Assembly: GCA_905221605.1 (NCBI GenBank)
Contig: CAJNDS010002001.1
Span: 93,501 to 157,500, forward strand
Length of the DNA stretch: 64,000 nucleotides
Reading direction: 5' to 3'
From: Symbiodinium natans
Lineage: Eukaryota; Sar; Dinophyceae; Suessiales; Symbiodiniaceae
The notes under the pieces: generated by a model
What the model was told of the DNA's origin: nothing
The model's input: the letters and a program-made list of their open reading frames with translations, nothing else
Database searches by the model: none
Position numbers and translations under genes: made by a program
In this document: positions 9,501-19,589 of the stretch, piece after piece
How positions within the stretch are numbered: position 1 is the first letter of the stretch
Layout: every line of letters begins with the position of its first letter

Positions 9501-10361
9501 CATGCCATTGTCCTTAGCTGCTGAGTTCATAAGCCCCCCCCCCAAAAGGTATAAACTTTCAGTTCTATAGGAAAATTCTAGTATCCCAAAAAGTGTACAC
9601 TTTCAGTTCTATAGGGCAACCAGAGCATCCCAAAAAGTGCAACGTGTACTCACTCAGCTACAAACTTGGCTGCACTTAGGAGGGTAGCTACAAATTAAAT
9701 TGTTAGCTGCCTTATTAAGAGGCCCAATAAACCCAAAAAAGCTAAAGAGCTAAAGTTGCAGTAAAGTACCACAAAGAGAATTCCCCTGCTGTGTCCTAAA
9801 GAATGGCCCAAAGGGAAAAGGGTACCACTGGGCTACCAAGCAAAGTATCCTTCTTAAGAAACCCAATAAACCCAACAAAGCTAAAGATCTAAAGTTCTAG
9901 TAAAGTACCACAAAGCAAAAAGGCTAAGGATCTAAAGTTTAGACAGTAAAGCACCACAAAGCAAAGTATCCATGCCGTGCAGCCAGACAAAGAGGTAGGG
10001 AGCTTCGCATCGCCGATCCTCGTGCAGCCCAGCGAGTGCCTCGTAGACTTTATACCTTTCTTGCGCTGAGTTCATAGGGTTTAGGGTTTAGGGTCTGTAG
10101 GGTTTAGGGTTTAGGGTTTAGGGTCTAGGGTCTAGGGTCTAGGGTTTAGGGTTTAGGGTTTAGGGTTTAGGGTTTAGGGTAGTGTACAACTTTCAGTTCT
10201 ATAGGGGGGGTTTCTAGTGTCCAAAAAAGTGTGAAGTGTACTCGAAGATGCTCTGTCTTCCCGTAGCTTTTGCCTTGGAGCGTTGCCTCCACAAGCAGGC
10301 GGACGCCATCAGCGACATCAGTGCGGCGCTTGTTTTTCATGGTCCTACGAAATCTAGACTC
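6576..10361 (-). CDS. Alpha/beta-hydrolase (esterase-like) gene, 11 exons, 5' end missing
   Basis: Probable serine hydrolase of the esterase type; substrate unknown. Exons in transcript order: 10361-10244, 10065-9976, 9520-9269, 9186-9110, 8765-8717, 8554-8509, 8271-8215, 8026-7874, 7694-7639, 7095-7003, 6676-6576. All phases fit and the sum is 363 codons plus TGA at 6576-6578. Seen: an oxyanion-type strand YLFVWLH (about residues 63-69), the elbow GYSMGG with Ser161, the following strand VVVSVAGYG, a later strand VPVVLAMHAQ (265-274) and SGHHYF (324-329) that could give the catalytic His. The order strand-elbow-strand-His is that of the alpha/beta-hydrolase fold. Donors include GT, GC (9976, 7003) and GA (10244, 8215, 7874). 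The 7874 end could instead be 7857 with a GT donor, but then the phase fails. No start codon found; upstream exons should lie above 10.4 kb. Splice sites are read by eye. Confidence 0.72.
6774..6998 (+). mobile_element. MITE family A copy split by a CCCTAAG array
   Basis: The left half (to about 6834) has the family TIR and GGGTGCCC core. The right half (6964-6998) has GGGAATAAGGGCCTACACTGG..GCTAG. Between them lies a telomere-like array (6835-6963). The right end directly abuts the GC donor of esterase exon 7095-7003, so the intron begins with the MITE. Confidence 0.6.
6835..6963. repeat. Telomere-like array, CCCTAAG variant
   Basis: A few CCCTAAA units followed by about 15 perfect CCCTAAG units, inside a MITE family A copy. 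Confidence 0.95.
7104..7213. repeat. Telomere-like array TTTAGGG
   Basis: About 15 nearly perfect units, on the acceptor side of esterase exon 7095-7003. Confidence 0.95.
7324..7436 (+). mobile_element. MITE family A, full copy (TSD TTTC)
   Basis: Starts CTAGGTTGCCCAGTAACCTA, has the core AAAAAGGGTGCCC and ends in TTCCTAG. Flanked by TTTC at 7320-7323 and 7437-7440, a non-palindromic 4-bp duplication. Lies in the intron between esterase exons 7694-7639 and 7095-7003. Confidence 0.75.
7521..7615 (+). repeat. Dispersed repeat family B
   Basis: About 95 bp with the core GGGGTCCTNATT..GAATCCTACTATTTGGGG..GGGTCCCTTGTTTTCG and AAACCCCCA. Other plus copies: 7725-7822, 10712-10803, 30208-30304, 35636-35725. 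Reverse copies: 36036-36150 (two partial units) and 63826-63880. No clear inverted ends. Confidence 0.6.
8272..8508 (-). mobile_element. Introner: TIR element that is exactly one intron
   Basis: The intron between esterase exons 8554-8509 and 8271-8215 starts GTACTTGGAGGTTCATGG and ends CCATGAACCTCCAAG, so its two ends are terminal inverted repeats of about 29 nt that supply the GT donor and AG acceptor. The joined frame reads through (CAWRRL then TERLYL). A smaller TIR element (8306-8415) is inserted inside it. Single copies of the same terminal motif occur at 29108-29122 and 37680-37694. Confidence 0.75.
8306..8415 (+). mobile_element. MITE family A, full copy (TSD TATA)
   Basis: A 110-bp element beginning CTAGACCCAAGAGTAACCTA and ending in CCTAG, with imperfect terminal inverted repeats. 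It is flanked by TATA at 8302-8305 and 8416-8419. It contains the family core: AAAAAGGGTGCCC, AAGGGGATTATAAGG, an ACCCCAACCC-like segment and GGGCCTAC. It is nested in an introner. Confidence 0.75.
9548..9965. repeat. Dispersed repeat family C, partly tandem
   Basis: Contains two tandem copies of about 47 bp with ACTTTCAGTTCTATAGG, then blocks TTGGCTGCACTTAGGAGGG, TAGCTGCCTTATTAAGA, CCCAATAAACCCAAAAAAGC and CTAAAGTTGCAGTAAAGTAC, the latter repeated at 9850-9960. Related copies: 10185-10240 and 10430-10600. All within introns of the esterase gene or just upstream. Confidence 0.6.
10075..10180. repeat. Telomere-like array TTTAGGG
   Basis: TTTAGGG with a TCTAGGG patch at about 10120-10145; acceptor side of esterase exon 10065-9976. 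Confidence 0.93.
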
Positions 10362-11164
10362 CTGCACGCATAGGGTTTAGGATTTAGGGTTTAGGGTTTA
10401 GGGTTTAGGGTTTAGGGTTTAGAATGAAACTGTAACAGGGAGAACAGACTGAAGAAATCCTTACAAGAACTGCAGATTAGCCTTGGCTGCACTCAGGAGG
10501 GGAGCTAAAAATAGAACTTCTAGCTGCCTTATGAAGAAACCCAATAAACCCAAAAAGGGTAAGGATCTAAAGTTGCAGTAAAGAACCACAAAGTAGCGAT
10601 ATTCAAACACCTAGCACCCCCTAGAACCTAAACCCTGAACCCTTGTTGCAAAACCCCGCACCAACAGTTTGGGGAGCCGGTCGAAAGCGCAACAGATGGG
10701 GTTTTCCGAATTAGGTGTACCTCATTTGGGGTCCTTCTTCTTTTTGAAGGGAATCCTACTATTTTTGGTAGGGGTCTCCTGTTTTCGTAAACTCCCAGAT
10801 TCGGGTTCAGGGTTTAGGGTCTAGGGGCTTTGCTGTGTATCTCCGCTTTGTTACAAACTACGTCGAAAACCTTATAGGGGTTGAGGATTTGGGGTTTAAG
10901 GTTCAGGGTTTACGGTGTAGGGTTTAGGGATTAGGGTTGAGGGGGTCCGTAGTTTCCACGTTTCCCTGCACAAACTCGCAAAACAAGGAACCCAACATGC
11001 TAGGTTGCCCCGTCACCAACCCTACAGAAGAACCCGGACCCCACCAACCCCTTGGAAGCCCCAAACCCTAACCCCCCCCGAAACCCCGAACCCTTGAAGC
11101 TCCTGTTGGACAGGTTAATGCTCCAAAATCGCTCACCAAGGGGGTTTAGGGTTTAGGGTTTAGG

Positions 11165-11230
11165 GTGAAGGGGATTATAAGGGAACCCCAACCCTAAAAA
11201 AAGGGAAAAAGGGCCTAACTCCCGGTCCTA
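11165..11230 (+). mobile_element. MITE family A, right-end fragment
   Basis: Contains AAGGGGATTATAAGGGAACC through GGGCCTAACTCCCGGTCCTA. The left half is missing and replaced by a TTTAGGG array (11140-11166). A similar right-end fragment is at 63193-63248. Confidence 0.55.
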
Positions 11231-12645
11231 CAACGAGAGGCCCCTTTACTATACTAACTACATTTAAGGGATTTAGAACCTCACCCAATTAGGGCTCTTC
11301 TAACTCTACTTAGTTCCTTGTAGTCCCTAAACCCTAAACCCTAAACCCTAAACCCTAAACCCTAAACCCTAGTAGATGGAGCCTGCAGGTCCAACTTCTA
11401 CAGCCCAAAGCAGGCGGATGATCGATCCAACCGACCGCAGGGCCCCCCATGACCCTGTTGAACCCTGGTTTAGGGTTTAGGGTTTAGGGAGTTTAGGGTG
11501 TAGGGTTTAGGGTGGATTTAGGTCCATAGGGTCTATAGGGTTTTTAGGGCTTAGGGCTCTGAACCCTCGGAACCTCTGTTTCCTGCTGGAACCCGAGCCC
11601 AACCCCAAACCTGTGAACCCGGCGCTTTTCCCTGGACCTGCCGCTGCTGGGCTGTGAGCGCGCGCGTGCTCCACGCTGACGAGATGTTTTGGGCCCGCAC
11701 CCTAAACCCTAAACCCTAAACCGTAAACCCTAAATCTTATAAACCCTAAACCCTAAACCGTGCGTTTCGGGAAGAAGCGGCTGGTGGGCCTAGAGGGGCC
11801 CTTACAGCAATTTCCATGAAACAAGCTTCTTGGTTTGGGTTTAGGGTTTTGGGGTTATAGGGCTGATAGGGCTTATAGGGTTTTTGGGGTTTAGAGGGTT
11901 TGGAGGGTTTACAGGGTTTAGGGTGTAGGTGGCCGAAGGTAGTCTATGACTAAAACAGCGATTCTGCGAGCATAAGGCTGGAAGGGCTTAGGCTTCTGGT
12001 TTCGGGGGATTACGTAGGCCTTGTGGCACTTCAGGCTCAGGGTTTCTGTCAGAAGCTGGTTCGGCTTTTTTGGCGTGGACAGTGCTCGTAGGGTTGGAAG
12101 GAGCTTCCTAGGCTCCCTAACCCCTATAGATCCTAGATGGACAAAAGAGTGTAGGGTTCTGAGAACAGGGTTTAGGGTTTAGGGTTTAGGGGATTCTCAT
12201 ACAGGGCCAAGAGGCGTTGTAAGAGCGAAGAGGGCTATGACTCAGCGGCTAAGCGGGGTAGCTCATAGGGCTCAGAGGCGCTATAAGGTTGAAGCGGGCC
12301 AAGACTTCGTGGCTAATAAGAGGGGTTGCTGAATGCTGCTTCATGTGTGACTTCGGGGTCCGCCTTCCTTTGCGACCCGCTGAGCTGGGTGCAGTTTGCA
12401 GGGGCTAACCCTAAACCCTAAACACTAAACCCTTAACTCTTAACCCTTATAAACCTTAAACCCTAAACCCTAAACCCTTAACCCTTAACCCTTATAAACC
12501 TTAAACCCTAAACCCCAGCATTTCGGGCATTGGGCCTTCGAATGGGGAATGAGTGCCCTTGTGAAGGCCGGGTTGAGTGGGCACCTTTGCGGGCGTGTGT
12601 GCCAACGAATTCTGCGCCGAGGCAGCCCATTGCGGCAAAGGGTTG

Positions 12646-12780
12646 CGGGTTTAGGGTTTAAAGGGTTTAGGGTTTATAAGGTTTAGGGTTTGGGGTTTAG
12701 GGTTTAGGGTTTAGGGTTTAGGGTTTAGGGTTTAGGGTTTAGGGTATAGGGTTTAGTGTGTAGGGTTTAGGGTTTGCAGT
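12646..12780. repeat. Telomere-like array TTTAGGG
   Basis: About 16 units with some variants (TTTGGGG, TATAGGG, TGTAGGG). Confidence 0.93.
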
Positions 12781-13235
12781 TTAGGGTGTAGAAACAATGC
12801 TCAATTTGGCAGAGAGTTGAGGGTTTAGGGTGTGGGCGTATGGGGCTTAGGGCATAGGGTTTCAGGTTGATACCTATCACTTCTTTGGTACCGCACTTTC
12901 TAAACCACTCTCCCGCAAATCAAGTAGTGTTTACTTGGGGCACCATGTGAACCGTAAAAGGGTGTATGGTTCATACTACCTCAATAGGAATCACAGTAGC
13001 ACAGGGCATATGACCCTAATTGCCCCAGGGCAAGTCTCTAGGCAATCAAAACCTTGAAGGTCCAGGGTTACTCTACGCAGGCTTCCGGCGTTTGGGAGGA
13101 CATCATTTCACGCAGCCGTCCTGAACGAGACTAGGTCTGCATCCCTTATCTACAATCGGGGCTTCAGACTTCACCAACCAGGAACCCTAAACCCTAAACC
13201 CTAAACCCTAAGCCCTAAACCCGAAATAAAACCAA

Positions 13236-13332
13236 CGATTCGTAGAAGACTGGCCTGGCTTCAACTTCGGCACAGCATGCAACATGCATCGCCACCTGAT
13301 AGCTCCTGATCGCAGCTCTTGCTCCGTGAAGA
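13236..13332 (-). CDS. Candidate exon, unidentified gene
   Basis: The minus strand reads TEQELRSGAIRWRCMLHAVP then KLKPGQSS. A possible acceptor is CTTCACGGAG and a possible GC donor lies near 13250. It follows the 13402-13371 exon in transcript order. Confidence 0.35.
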
Positions 13333-13370
13333 AGGTTTAGGGTTCAGGGTTTAGTGGGTTTAGGGTTTAC

Positions 13371-13402
13371 CGAATGTCCTCAAATTCCTGCAGCTGGCCA
13401 GC
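13371..13402 (-). CDS. Short internal exon, unidentified gene
   Basis: A strong acceptor GAGCTTTTGTTTTCAG is followed by AGQLQEFEDIR and a donor CATTCG|GTAAAC. The intron begins GTAAACCCTAAACCC, i.e. inside a telomere-like unit. Confidence 0.4.
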
Positions 13403-13574
13403 CTGAAAACAAAAGCTCTGATACCTAATCCTTGAACCCTGACAGCGCAATACATCCGAAGTAAGGTATGGACCTGGAGCTAACCAAAGCTGCGACTGAG
13501 GATCTGGAGCCCGAGAAGTATTGGCAGAGATCAGAGTTTGCACGATCAGTATCCCTGAGGATCCATGGACTTAG

Positions 13575-13612
13575 ACTAGACCCAAGAGTAACCTAGGAAC
13601 AAAAAGGGTCCC
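13575..13612 (+). mobile_element. MITE family A, left-end fragment
   Basis: CTAGACCCAAGAGTAACCTA followed by GGAACAAAAAGGGT, after which the sequence turns into a CCCCTAAA array (to about 13750). Another left-end fragment (CTGGACCCAAGAGTAACCTA) is at 27866-27915. Reverse-oriented, weaker fragments are near 29.70-29.77 and 29.88-29.95 kb. Confidence 0.55.
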
Positions 13613-13639
13613 TAAACCCCTTGTCCTAAACCCTCCCAA

Positions 13640-13752
13640 CCCTAGCCCTAAACCCTAAACCCCTAAACCCCTAAACCCCTAAACCGCTAAACCCCTAAAC
13701 CCCTAAACCCCTAAACCCCTAAGCCCCTAAACCCCTACACCCCTAAACCCCC
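13640..13752. repeat. Telomere-like array, CCCCTAAA variant
   Basis: About 13 units of the 8-mer CCCCTAAA, growing out of a truncated MITE family A copy at 13575-13612. Confidence 0.93.
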
Positions 13753-14106
13753 AAACCCTAGATCCTAAACCCTGAACCCTAAACCCTATACCCTAAACCC
13801 TAAACTTGCCCTAAACCCTATACCCCAAACCCTGAAATGTCTCCGTCTCTGACCCGGAGCCAACTGGCTTGGCCCTTGTAAGCCTCGGCAAGATATGGCG
13901 AACTACGACCCTCAGAAGCCCGGCTGGGAAACGAGATCCAGCGTCCACGTAAGAGGAAAATAATTGAGGGTTTAGGGTTTACAAAAAACCCTAAACCCTA
14001 AACCCTAAACCCTAAACCCTAAAGTTTAGAGTTTAAAGCCCTCAACCCCGAAGAGCTACAGGCCCGAAGTACTCGCTCAGGGTGTTGACACCATGGGTTC
14101 CCCTAC

Positions 14107-14280
14107 TACCCCCCTAGGTTCCCCCCGGAAATAGCCTTAATGAGGCCTAAAAAGCCAAAATTACCCAAATTACCCTCTACACTAACCCCCCTCTAGGTTC
14201 CCCCCTTAAATAGCCTTAATTAGGCTTAGTTACCCGTAAACAAGCCTAAATTATGGGGGGGAACCTAGGGGGGGGGGTAG
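14107..14280. mobile_element. TIR element with CTACCCCCCTAGGTTCCCCCC ends
   Basis: 174 bp. The left end CTACCCCCCTAGGTTCCCCC and the right end GGGGGGAACCTAGGGGGGGG followed by TAG are inverted copies. A second CCCCCCTCTAGGTTCCCCCC lies inside (14187-14206), suggesting partial duplication. No clear TSD. Confidence 0.6.
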
Positions 14281-14440
14281 CGCTAAACCCTAAACCCTAA
14301 ACCCTAAACCCTAAACCCTAAACACTAAACGGTAAATAGTATAGAGGGGGTCGTAGGGGAACCTATGATGGGGCATCTTGGCCCGTGCGGGCTTGGGGTT
14401 AGGTCCGCGGGTTTTCTGGTAAATCCACTTCAGCTCTTAG

Positions 14441-14536
14441 CTTGGTTTAGGGTTTAGGGTTTAGGGTTTAGGGTTTAGGGTTTAGGGTTTAGGGTTTAGG
14501 GTTTAGGGTTTAGGGTTTAGGGTTAGGGTTTAGGGC
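14441..14536. repeat. Telomere-like array TTTAGGG
   Basis: About 13 nearly perfect units. Confidence 0.95.
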
Positions 14537-14924
14537 TCCCAGCCCCAAGAACATAGTAGAAACGTAATAGGGATATTCCTACCCGGCTCCTTAGGATCCA
14601 TTTTACTTAGGGGCCAAAATGATTCCCTAGACATGGGATCATCGACCCAATACGACTGTGATCCCTATTGAGGTGTAGGGTTTCGGGGGTACTATACTAC
14701 TATGATCCCTGTTAAGGCTTAGGGATTCGGGTTTAGGATACCCAAGACTACTATGAGGGTTTATGGGGTTTAGGGTTTAGGGATGCTCTTTCGGGGTTTG
14801 CTTTTGAAAGAAAAAACCCCAAAAGGGCCAAAAGAGGGTATCGATGGGCCAGCAAGCAACCCCTCTCACATCCCAAGGAGGTGGCTGGCCCGTCGCTGGC
14901 AGTGCTCAACCTCCAGGTGGAGTC

Positions 14925-15067
14925 CTAAACCCTAAACCCTAAACCCTAAACCCTAAACCCTAAACCCTAAACCCTAAACCCTAAACCACCCTAAACCCTA
15001 AACCCTAAACCCTAAACCCTAAACCCTAAACCCTAAACCCTAAACCCTAAACCCTAAACCCCAAACC
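14925..15067. repeat. Telomere-like array CCCTAAA
   Basis: About 19 nearly perfect units, with one 5-base break (CCACC) at 14987-14991; one of the longest pure arrays. Confidence 0.95.
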
Positions 15068-15734
15068 CCAAAAGCTGGGTTGAGGGCTTGGCGGGATGAT
15101 GGTTCAGTTCCTGGGTGCTTCCACAAGGAGCATGAAGATCTGTGGGTCTTCCTTGTGGGACAACAGGTCTGCACATCACAAGCCTCCGCCGCGGTAACCC
15201 CAAACCCTTGAAACTCAGAAGCCCGAACTGCAGTCAAAGACCCAACAGCATGCGTTAAGGCTCATATTCTACTGTTTGCGGCACATCTTCTTCCCTATAA
15301 GGGCAATGGGGATTGTTTTAAAACATCTTTGGGTTCTTGAGCAAACAATGGTATTTGGTCAGTTCCGGAGCTTTGTTTTCCGTAGTCTGCGGCGCTGCCC
15401 GGCGCGATCGGGCCCCCTTGTCTCCACAGAGCTCTGCACCCTAAACCCTAAACCCTAAACCCTAAACCCTAAACGACCCCATTACACCATGCAGCCCAAG
15501 GCCCGCGATATCCTCACCAAGGCGGTTCTTCATCGTCGTAGAGCAAGACCCTTCATGGTAAATCTGGGGGAGAATGAACCCCCAAACTTGGGTTCATATA
15601 CCCTATACTGCCATACTTAGTTGTCCAGTACCTGGGCGTTTTAAAGGTTAACCTTTGGGATTTTAAGGGGAATATATTAACCCAAAAAGGTTAAAGGTTA
15701 CCTACTCTACTACTAAGCATAAATCCTAGTAGGG

Positions 15735-15935
15735 CACATGAACCATACTCCCTTCTTGGGTTCTGGTGGTCCCCAAGGAATGTCATAAGAGGAAGGATGA
15801 TGACAGTCGAAGGCGAATGAACCAAGCCCCATCGCCCCCCCAGCCTTCATCAACAGCTGCTCCAATCGCGTGCGATGCTGGCGGCAGGGTGGTTGGTAGG
15901 TGAGATTACCGGTGAGAATGAACCTTTCAGGCCCT
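15735..15935 (-). CDS. Candidate exon(s), unidentified gene
   Basis: A long protein-like minus-strand frame: NLTYQPPCRQHRTRLEQLLM, then KAGGAMGLGSFAFDCHHPSS and YDIPWGPPEPKKG. Splice sites are not resolved. No domain recognised. Confidence 0.4.
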
Positions 15936-16275
15936 AGACACCCGAAACCCGGAACCCTAAATCCTAAACCCCGAACCCAAAACAAGGGAGGCTTAGGCTT
16001 TGGGGCTTCATGGAATTGGAGGCCGCCGTGCCTAAGGCCCGCTGAAAGATCTCCAGGGTTTAGGGTCTAGGGTTTAGGGTTTCGTGTTTGGGGTTTTGGG
16101 TTTGGGGTTTAGGGTTAAGGGTTTAGGGTTTAGGGTGAAGGGTTAGGGGTAGGACACGTACGCAGTCTCTAAAGACGGGCCGCGCTTGTTGGGGTAGCTG
16201 ATTACACAAGGGGCGCGTGTTGTCTGACATGTTGTGAGCCCTAGACCCAAAACCCTAAACACTAAACCCTAAACC

Positions 16276-16521
16276 TCAATGCAAGATGTTCAGTTTTTGC
16301 CTCACAAACGACATCTCCGGTGCCCCGCGTATAAGCCTTGCAAAACCCAAACCACAACTCCCTACACCCAAACAATCGCACAGACCCTCAAGCCCTTTTG
16401 GCGCAGGAACCCGCTCCCAAGCGCCCCAGAATGAGGTAGGTACATCATCCCTCAGGGGCTTCGGATCACCGGAATGCTTATAGCCTGCGCCACTGTCAAC
16501 AAGAATGTTATACATGATCAC
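16276..16521 (-). CDS. Candidate exon with possible gene end, unidentified
   Basis: Open frame with MIMYNILVDSGAGYKHSGDP and RGAPEMSFVRQKLNILH followed by TGA just before a GTTTAGGG junction. It may be a terminal exon, or an exon whose donor precedes the TGA. No family recognised. Confidence 0.38.
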   Translation of the reverse strand: MIMYNILVDSGAGYKHSGDPKPLRDDVPTSFWGAWERVPAPKGLEGLCDCLGVGSCGLGFARLIRGAPEMSFVRQKLNILH

Positions 16522-17262
16522 GATCGGAAAGCAAAGAAGCTCTAAACCCGCAACAAGCGGGGGTGGGGCTGAGCAAGTCGGGGCGAGGGCCTGGGTGCTT
16601 GAAGTATCAGCGACCCCTCAATGAGTAAACCCTAGAACCGCCCCAAAACACTAAAATCTGAAACCCAAAATCTTACACCCCAAGCCCTAAAACCCTGAAA
16701 CCCAGAACTCTGCACCGAAGAACCGCAGCCTGGAGGGAGGACTCCAGTCCTATCCCTAAACCCTAAACCCCAAACCCCAAACCCTAAACCCTAAACCCAA
16801 AACCCTAAACCCCAAACCCTAAATTCTAAACCCTAAACCCTAAACCCCAAACGGAGCCTGGAGGGAGCACTCCACTTCTCCGACTCGCCGCTTGCGAAGA
16901 GGCCTCCCGAAGAGCTCCCGGGAGCCCGTGTTAGAAGGCAAGTACATGGGGCTTCTGGCTCGATTCTAGGGTTTAGGGTTTAGGGTTTAGGGTTTAGGGT
17001 TTAGGGTTTAGGTTTCAGGGTTTAGGGTTAGGGTTAGGACTAGGATTTAGGGCTTAGGGCTTAGGGTTCAGCAATTCAAGTCCAAGCATTCACTAGTCAA
17101 GCTCGAGCCGGTATCGGATATCTACCCAGCCACCCTTTGGATCTCACAACATTTGGAAACTACTTTCACCCTCAACCTAAACCCTAGGCCTTGAATCCTG
17201 TTAAACCCTAAATCTAGGAACCCAAAAACCCTAGGGCAAATACGCCTTATACCTGAATGTGC

Positions 17263-17362
17263 CTGGAAAATGTCGGTAACGATGATTTCTGTTGTTGTCT
17301 TAGACCCAGTCGTCTTGCCCTCGATGATGACGTCATTCAGGTGGTGCAAACCACCAACTTGT
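17263..17362 (-). CDS. Internal exon, unidentified gene
   Basis: Bounded by acceptor GATTGAAG and a GC donor TTCCAG|GCACAT. Reads QVGGLHHLNDVIIEGKTTGS then KTTTEIIVTDIFQ. The opposite strand is open too but less protein-like. Function unknown. Confidence 0.42.
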
Positions 17363-17543
17363 CTTCAATCTCTGCCCTCACGGCGTGGCGTCTTGATTCT
17401 GTCTTCGTTGCTTGCCTCGCAAATCATCTTGATTTAGGACCTCCTCGGACGGAAGACTCGAAGCATCGTTCTTCATCTTGAAAATGCAACTCTTTCAACT
17501 CCTTCATCTTGCCACTTGATGTCAAGGAAGGACAAAGCACCTT

Positions 17544-17588
17544 CATATATATATATATATATATAGATATACATATATATATATATAT
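17544..17588. repeat. (TA)n repeat
   Basis: About 45 bp of TATATA with GATATACA in the middle. Confidence 0.9.
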
Positions 17589-17599
17589 GGTATCCCCCC

Positions 17600-18620
17600 C
17601 CAAAGATCTGGGTATTTTCATGGTTTCAGGATCTGTTTTAGGGTTTTAGGGTTGGGGTGGGGGGCTATGTTAATAATATTATATTTTCATGGTGTGACGA
17701 TGTGTTTTAGGGTTCTAGGGTTTGGGGCTAGCTAAATATGTAAATCTTAATATGGAAATGTAAATCTTGATATGTACGTAGATTTGGCTGGGATTCGAAA
17801 CCAAGGATTTCCTTATTAATTCCCATTAAAAAAACAAAAAAACAATCCATCCAAGGGAGTAGTCCTTGAGTGGGGTTCCCCCTCAATAATAAACCCCAGA
17901 CCCCAGGCTTCCGGACTTTAAGCCATAGTAAAGTTTAGGTTTAAGCCTTGAGGGCTTAACCCTAAACCTTAAACCTAAAACCCTAAACCCTAATTAAGGC
18001 CTCAGGGTTCAGAGGCTGTAGCTCTAAGCCATGGAAAACCGTAGGCTTAAGCCTGAAGGGCCCTAAACCTTAAACCTTAAACCTTAAACCCTAAACCCTA
18101 GTTAAGGCATGAAGCCCCGGAGGCTGTAGCTCTAAGCCATGGAAACCGTAGGCAGAGGAGAGTTTACAGGTCCTATTGAAAACAAAAGGACAGGCCAACC
18201 CCACCTCAATAGCGGGCCTGAGGGGGGGAAAGAATCAATGGATACGGGGGGTGGGGGGGGTTTATTAATTCGAAGTCGGCATTATGTATGTATATGTATT
18301 TACATGGATGCATGCAAGCATTCATGCCTGCACGCATGTATGTATGCATATACGATCATTTCTGCATGCGTGCGTGTACATGTGGCTCTTTTGTTTCACT
18401 CTGCAGTAAAGGGATGTCCGAGTGCATCCTCAGCGGTGAAACCTTGGCACCAAACACGCAAATAGATGCAACACAAAAAGCCTGTTGACTGCTGATGCCT
18501 GCTTGACTGATTGTTTGGGCTTCCCGGCGGATGGGCATGGGGCTTAGCAGCCCAATCAAGAAGGTCCACCCATTTGGGCCTGAAAGAGCTTGCAGCGTGG
18601 GGCACCAACATCAGATATCA
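17600..18620. other. No gene seen
   Basis: Contains a duplicated stretch with GGCTGTAGCTCTAAGCCATGGAAA (18007-18034 and 18121-18148) and a run of ATGTATGCATGC-like purine/pyrimidine alternation at 18283-18380. The open frames here are not convincing. Confidence 0.4.
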
Positions 18621-18621
18621 G

Positions 18622-18751
18622 AAAGCGCTGGGAAAGCATTGCGTCAATGAACATAATCGCACGTGAGCTTCTGGCTGATGCCGAGGTCAACGTCCACGAG
18701 GCCGCTAGCCAGGTGCTCATGGACTGCCTCAGTCAGGCAGCCACAGCCAGG
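18622..18751 (+). CDS. HEAT-like repeat exon, plus strand
   Basis: After acceptor AGATATCAG the plus strand reads KRWESIASMNIIARELLADA followed by EVNVHEAASQVLMDCLSQAA, then a possible GC donor CAG|GCAAAT. The pattern of two amphipathic helices with D/N-V at the turn is typical of HEAT/ARM repeats. One of few exons I place on the plus strand. Confidence 0.35.
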
Positions 18752-19589
18752 CAAATGCCAGCTCCAACCAGAGAGCTTCTGCAATCCTAGCTATTCACAA
18801 GCGCTGTTTGCCAAATATGCCCTGCGGATGCTCGCAGTCAAGCAATGCCTGGGACAGCGAGCAAAAAAGAGAACACAGCGTCGACATTTCAATGAGAAGC
18901 CGTGGCCAAAGCGAAAATCAGCGAATTCAAAGCCCTTGCTTTGAGGGCAATTGCAATAATCATAGTAAGAATAACAACAATAGTAGTGTGGACCACCAAT
19001 TACACCATCTACATCTTCCTTGCTAGTGCTGCTTTTACAAGCTTCGTACTAACACTCACCGCCACTACTGTATTACTGCTATTGGTATCAATACAAGGAC
19101 TACCTATAGAAGTAAAGGCAAGAGTCATCCAGCATCACAGACTGCGCTTCGTGGAACCGCATCTTCCCAAACCTCAAAAAAAGCGAAGCGTCGAAAAAAT
19201 CATTGCCCCAAGGGCCGGTTCTTGGTTTGCGGGTTTGGGGTGTGGCGCTTGTGGGATTGGGGTTGGCTTGGTCAGTCAGGCGGCAGAAAGCACAAGGCAC
19301 ATGCGCGCATGTCTCGAGGTATGTGGGGACTAAGTGGTTTAGCTTGGCCGCTGCCTTCAAAACGAACCAGGGGTTGCAGATTCGGCTTTGAAGCCAACAT
19401 TGCATCTGGGGCAAGCGCAGAGGAGCGCAGAATGGTGCCCTCAGCGAATGTGCCGATATTCTCATCGCAATAATCGACCATTGTGCAAAAACTGCTTCGA
19501 CCGTCACGTTGGACAGCTCTAGGACTCTAGGCAAAACAAACAAGAGTAACGGATGTTTTTTGTTCGGGGAGAAGGCTGTGTCCAGCTCT

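Larger units (their letters stand above)
10362..13235. other. Repeat mosaic with doubtful exon islands
   Basis: Families A, B and C and telomere-like arrays. Exon-like minus frames at about 11700-11635 (VRAQNISSAWSTRALTAQQR) and 12640-12530 (CLGAEFVGTHARKGAHSTRP) are possible; the island 11373-11466 is open on both strands. The missing 5' exons of the esterase should be here. Confidence 0.3.

Noticed and set aside
13430-13575. Exon reading MDLELTKAATEDLEPEKYWQ on the plus strand
   Set aside because: The minus strand is open too (LAPGPYLTSDVLRC); undecidable by eye.
18808-19333. Plus-strand open frames with a hydrophobic stretch (IAIIIVRITTIVVWTTNYTI)
   Set aside because: Looks like a membrane segment but the sequence is AT-rich, with no supporting splice sites or homology, and frames overlap on both strands.
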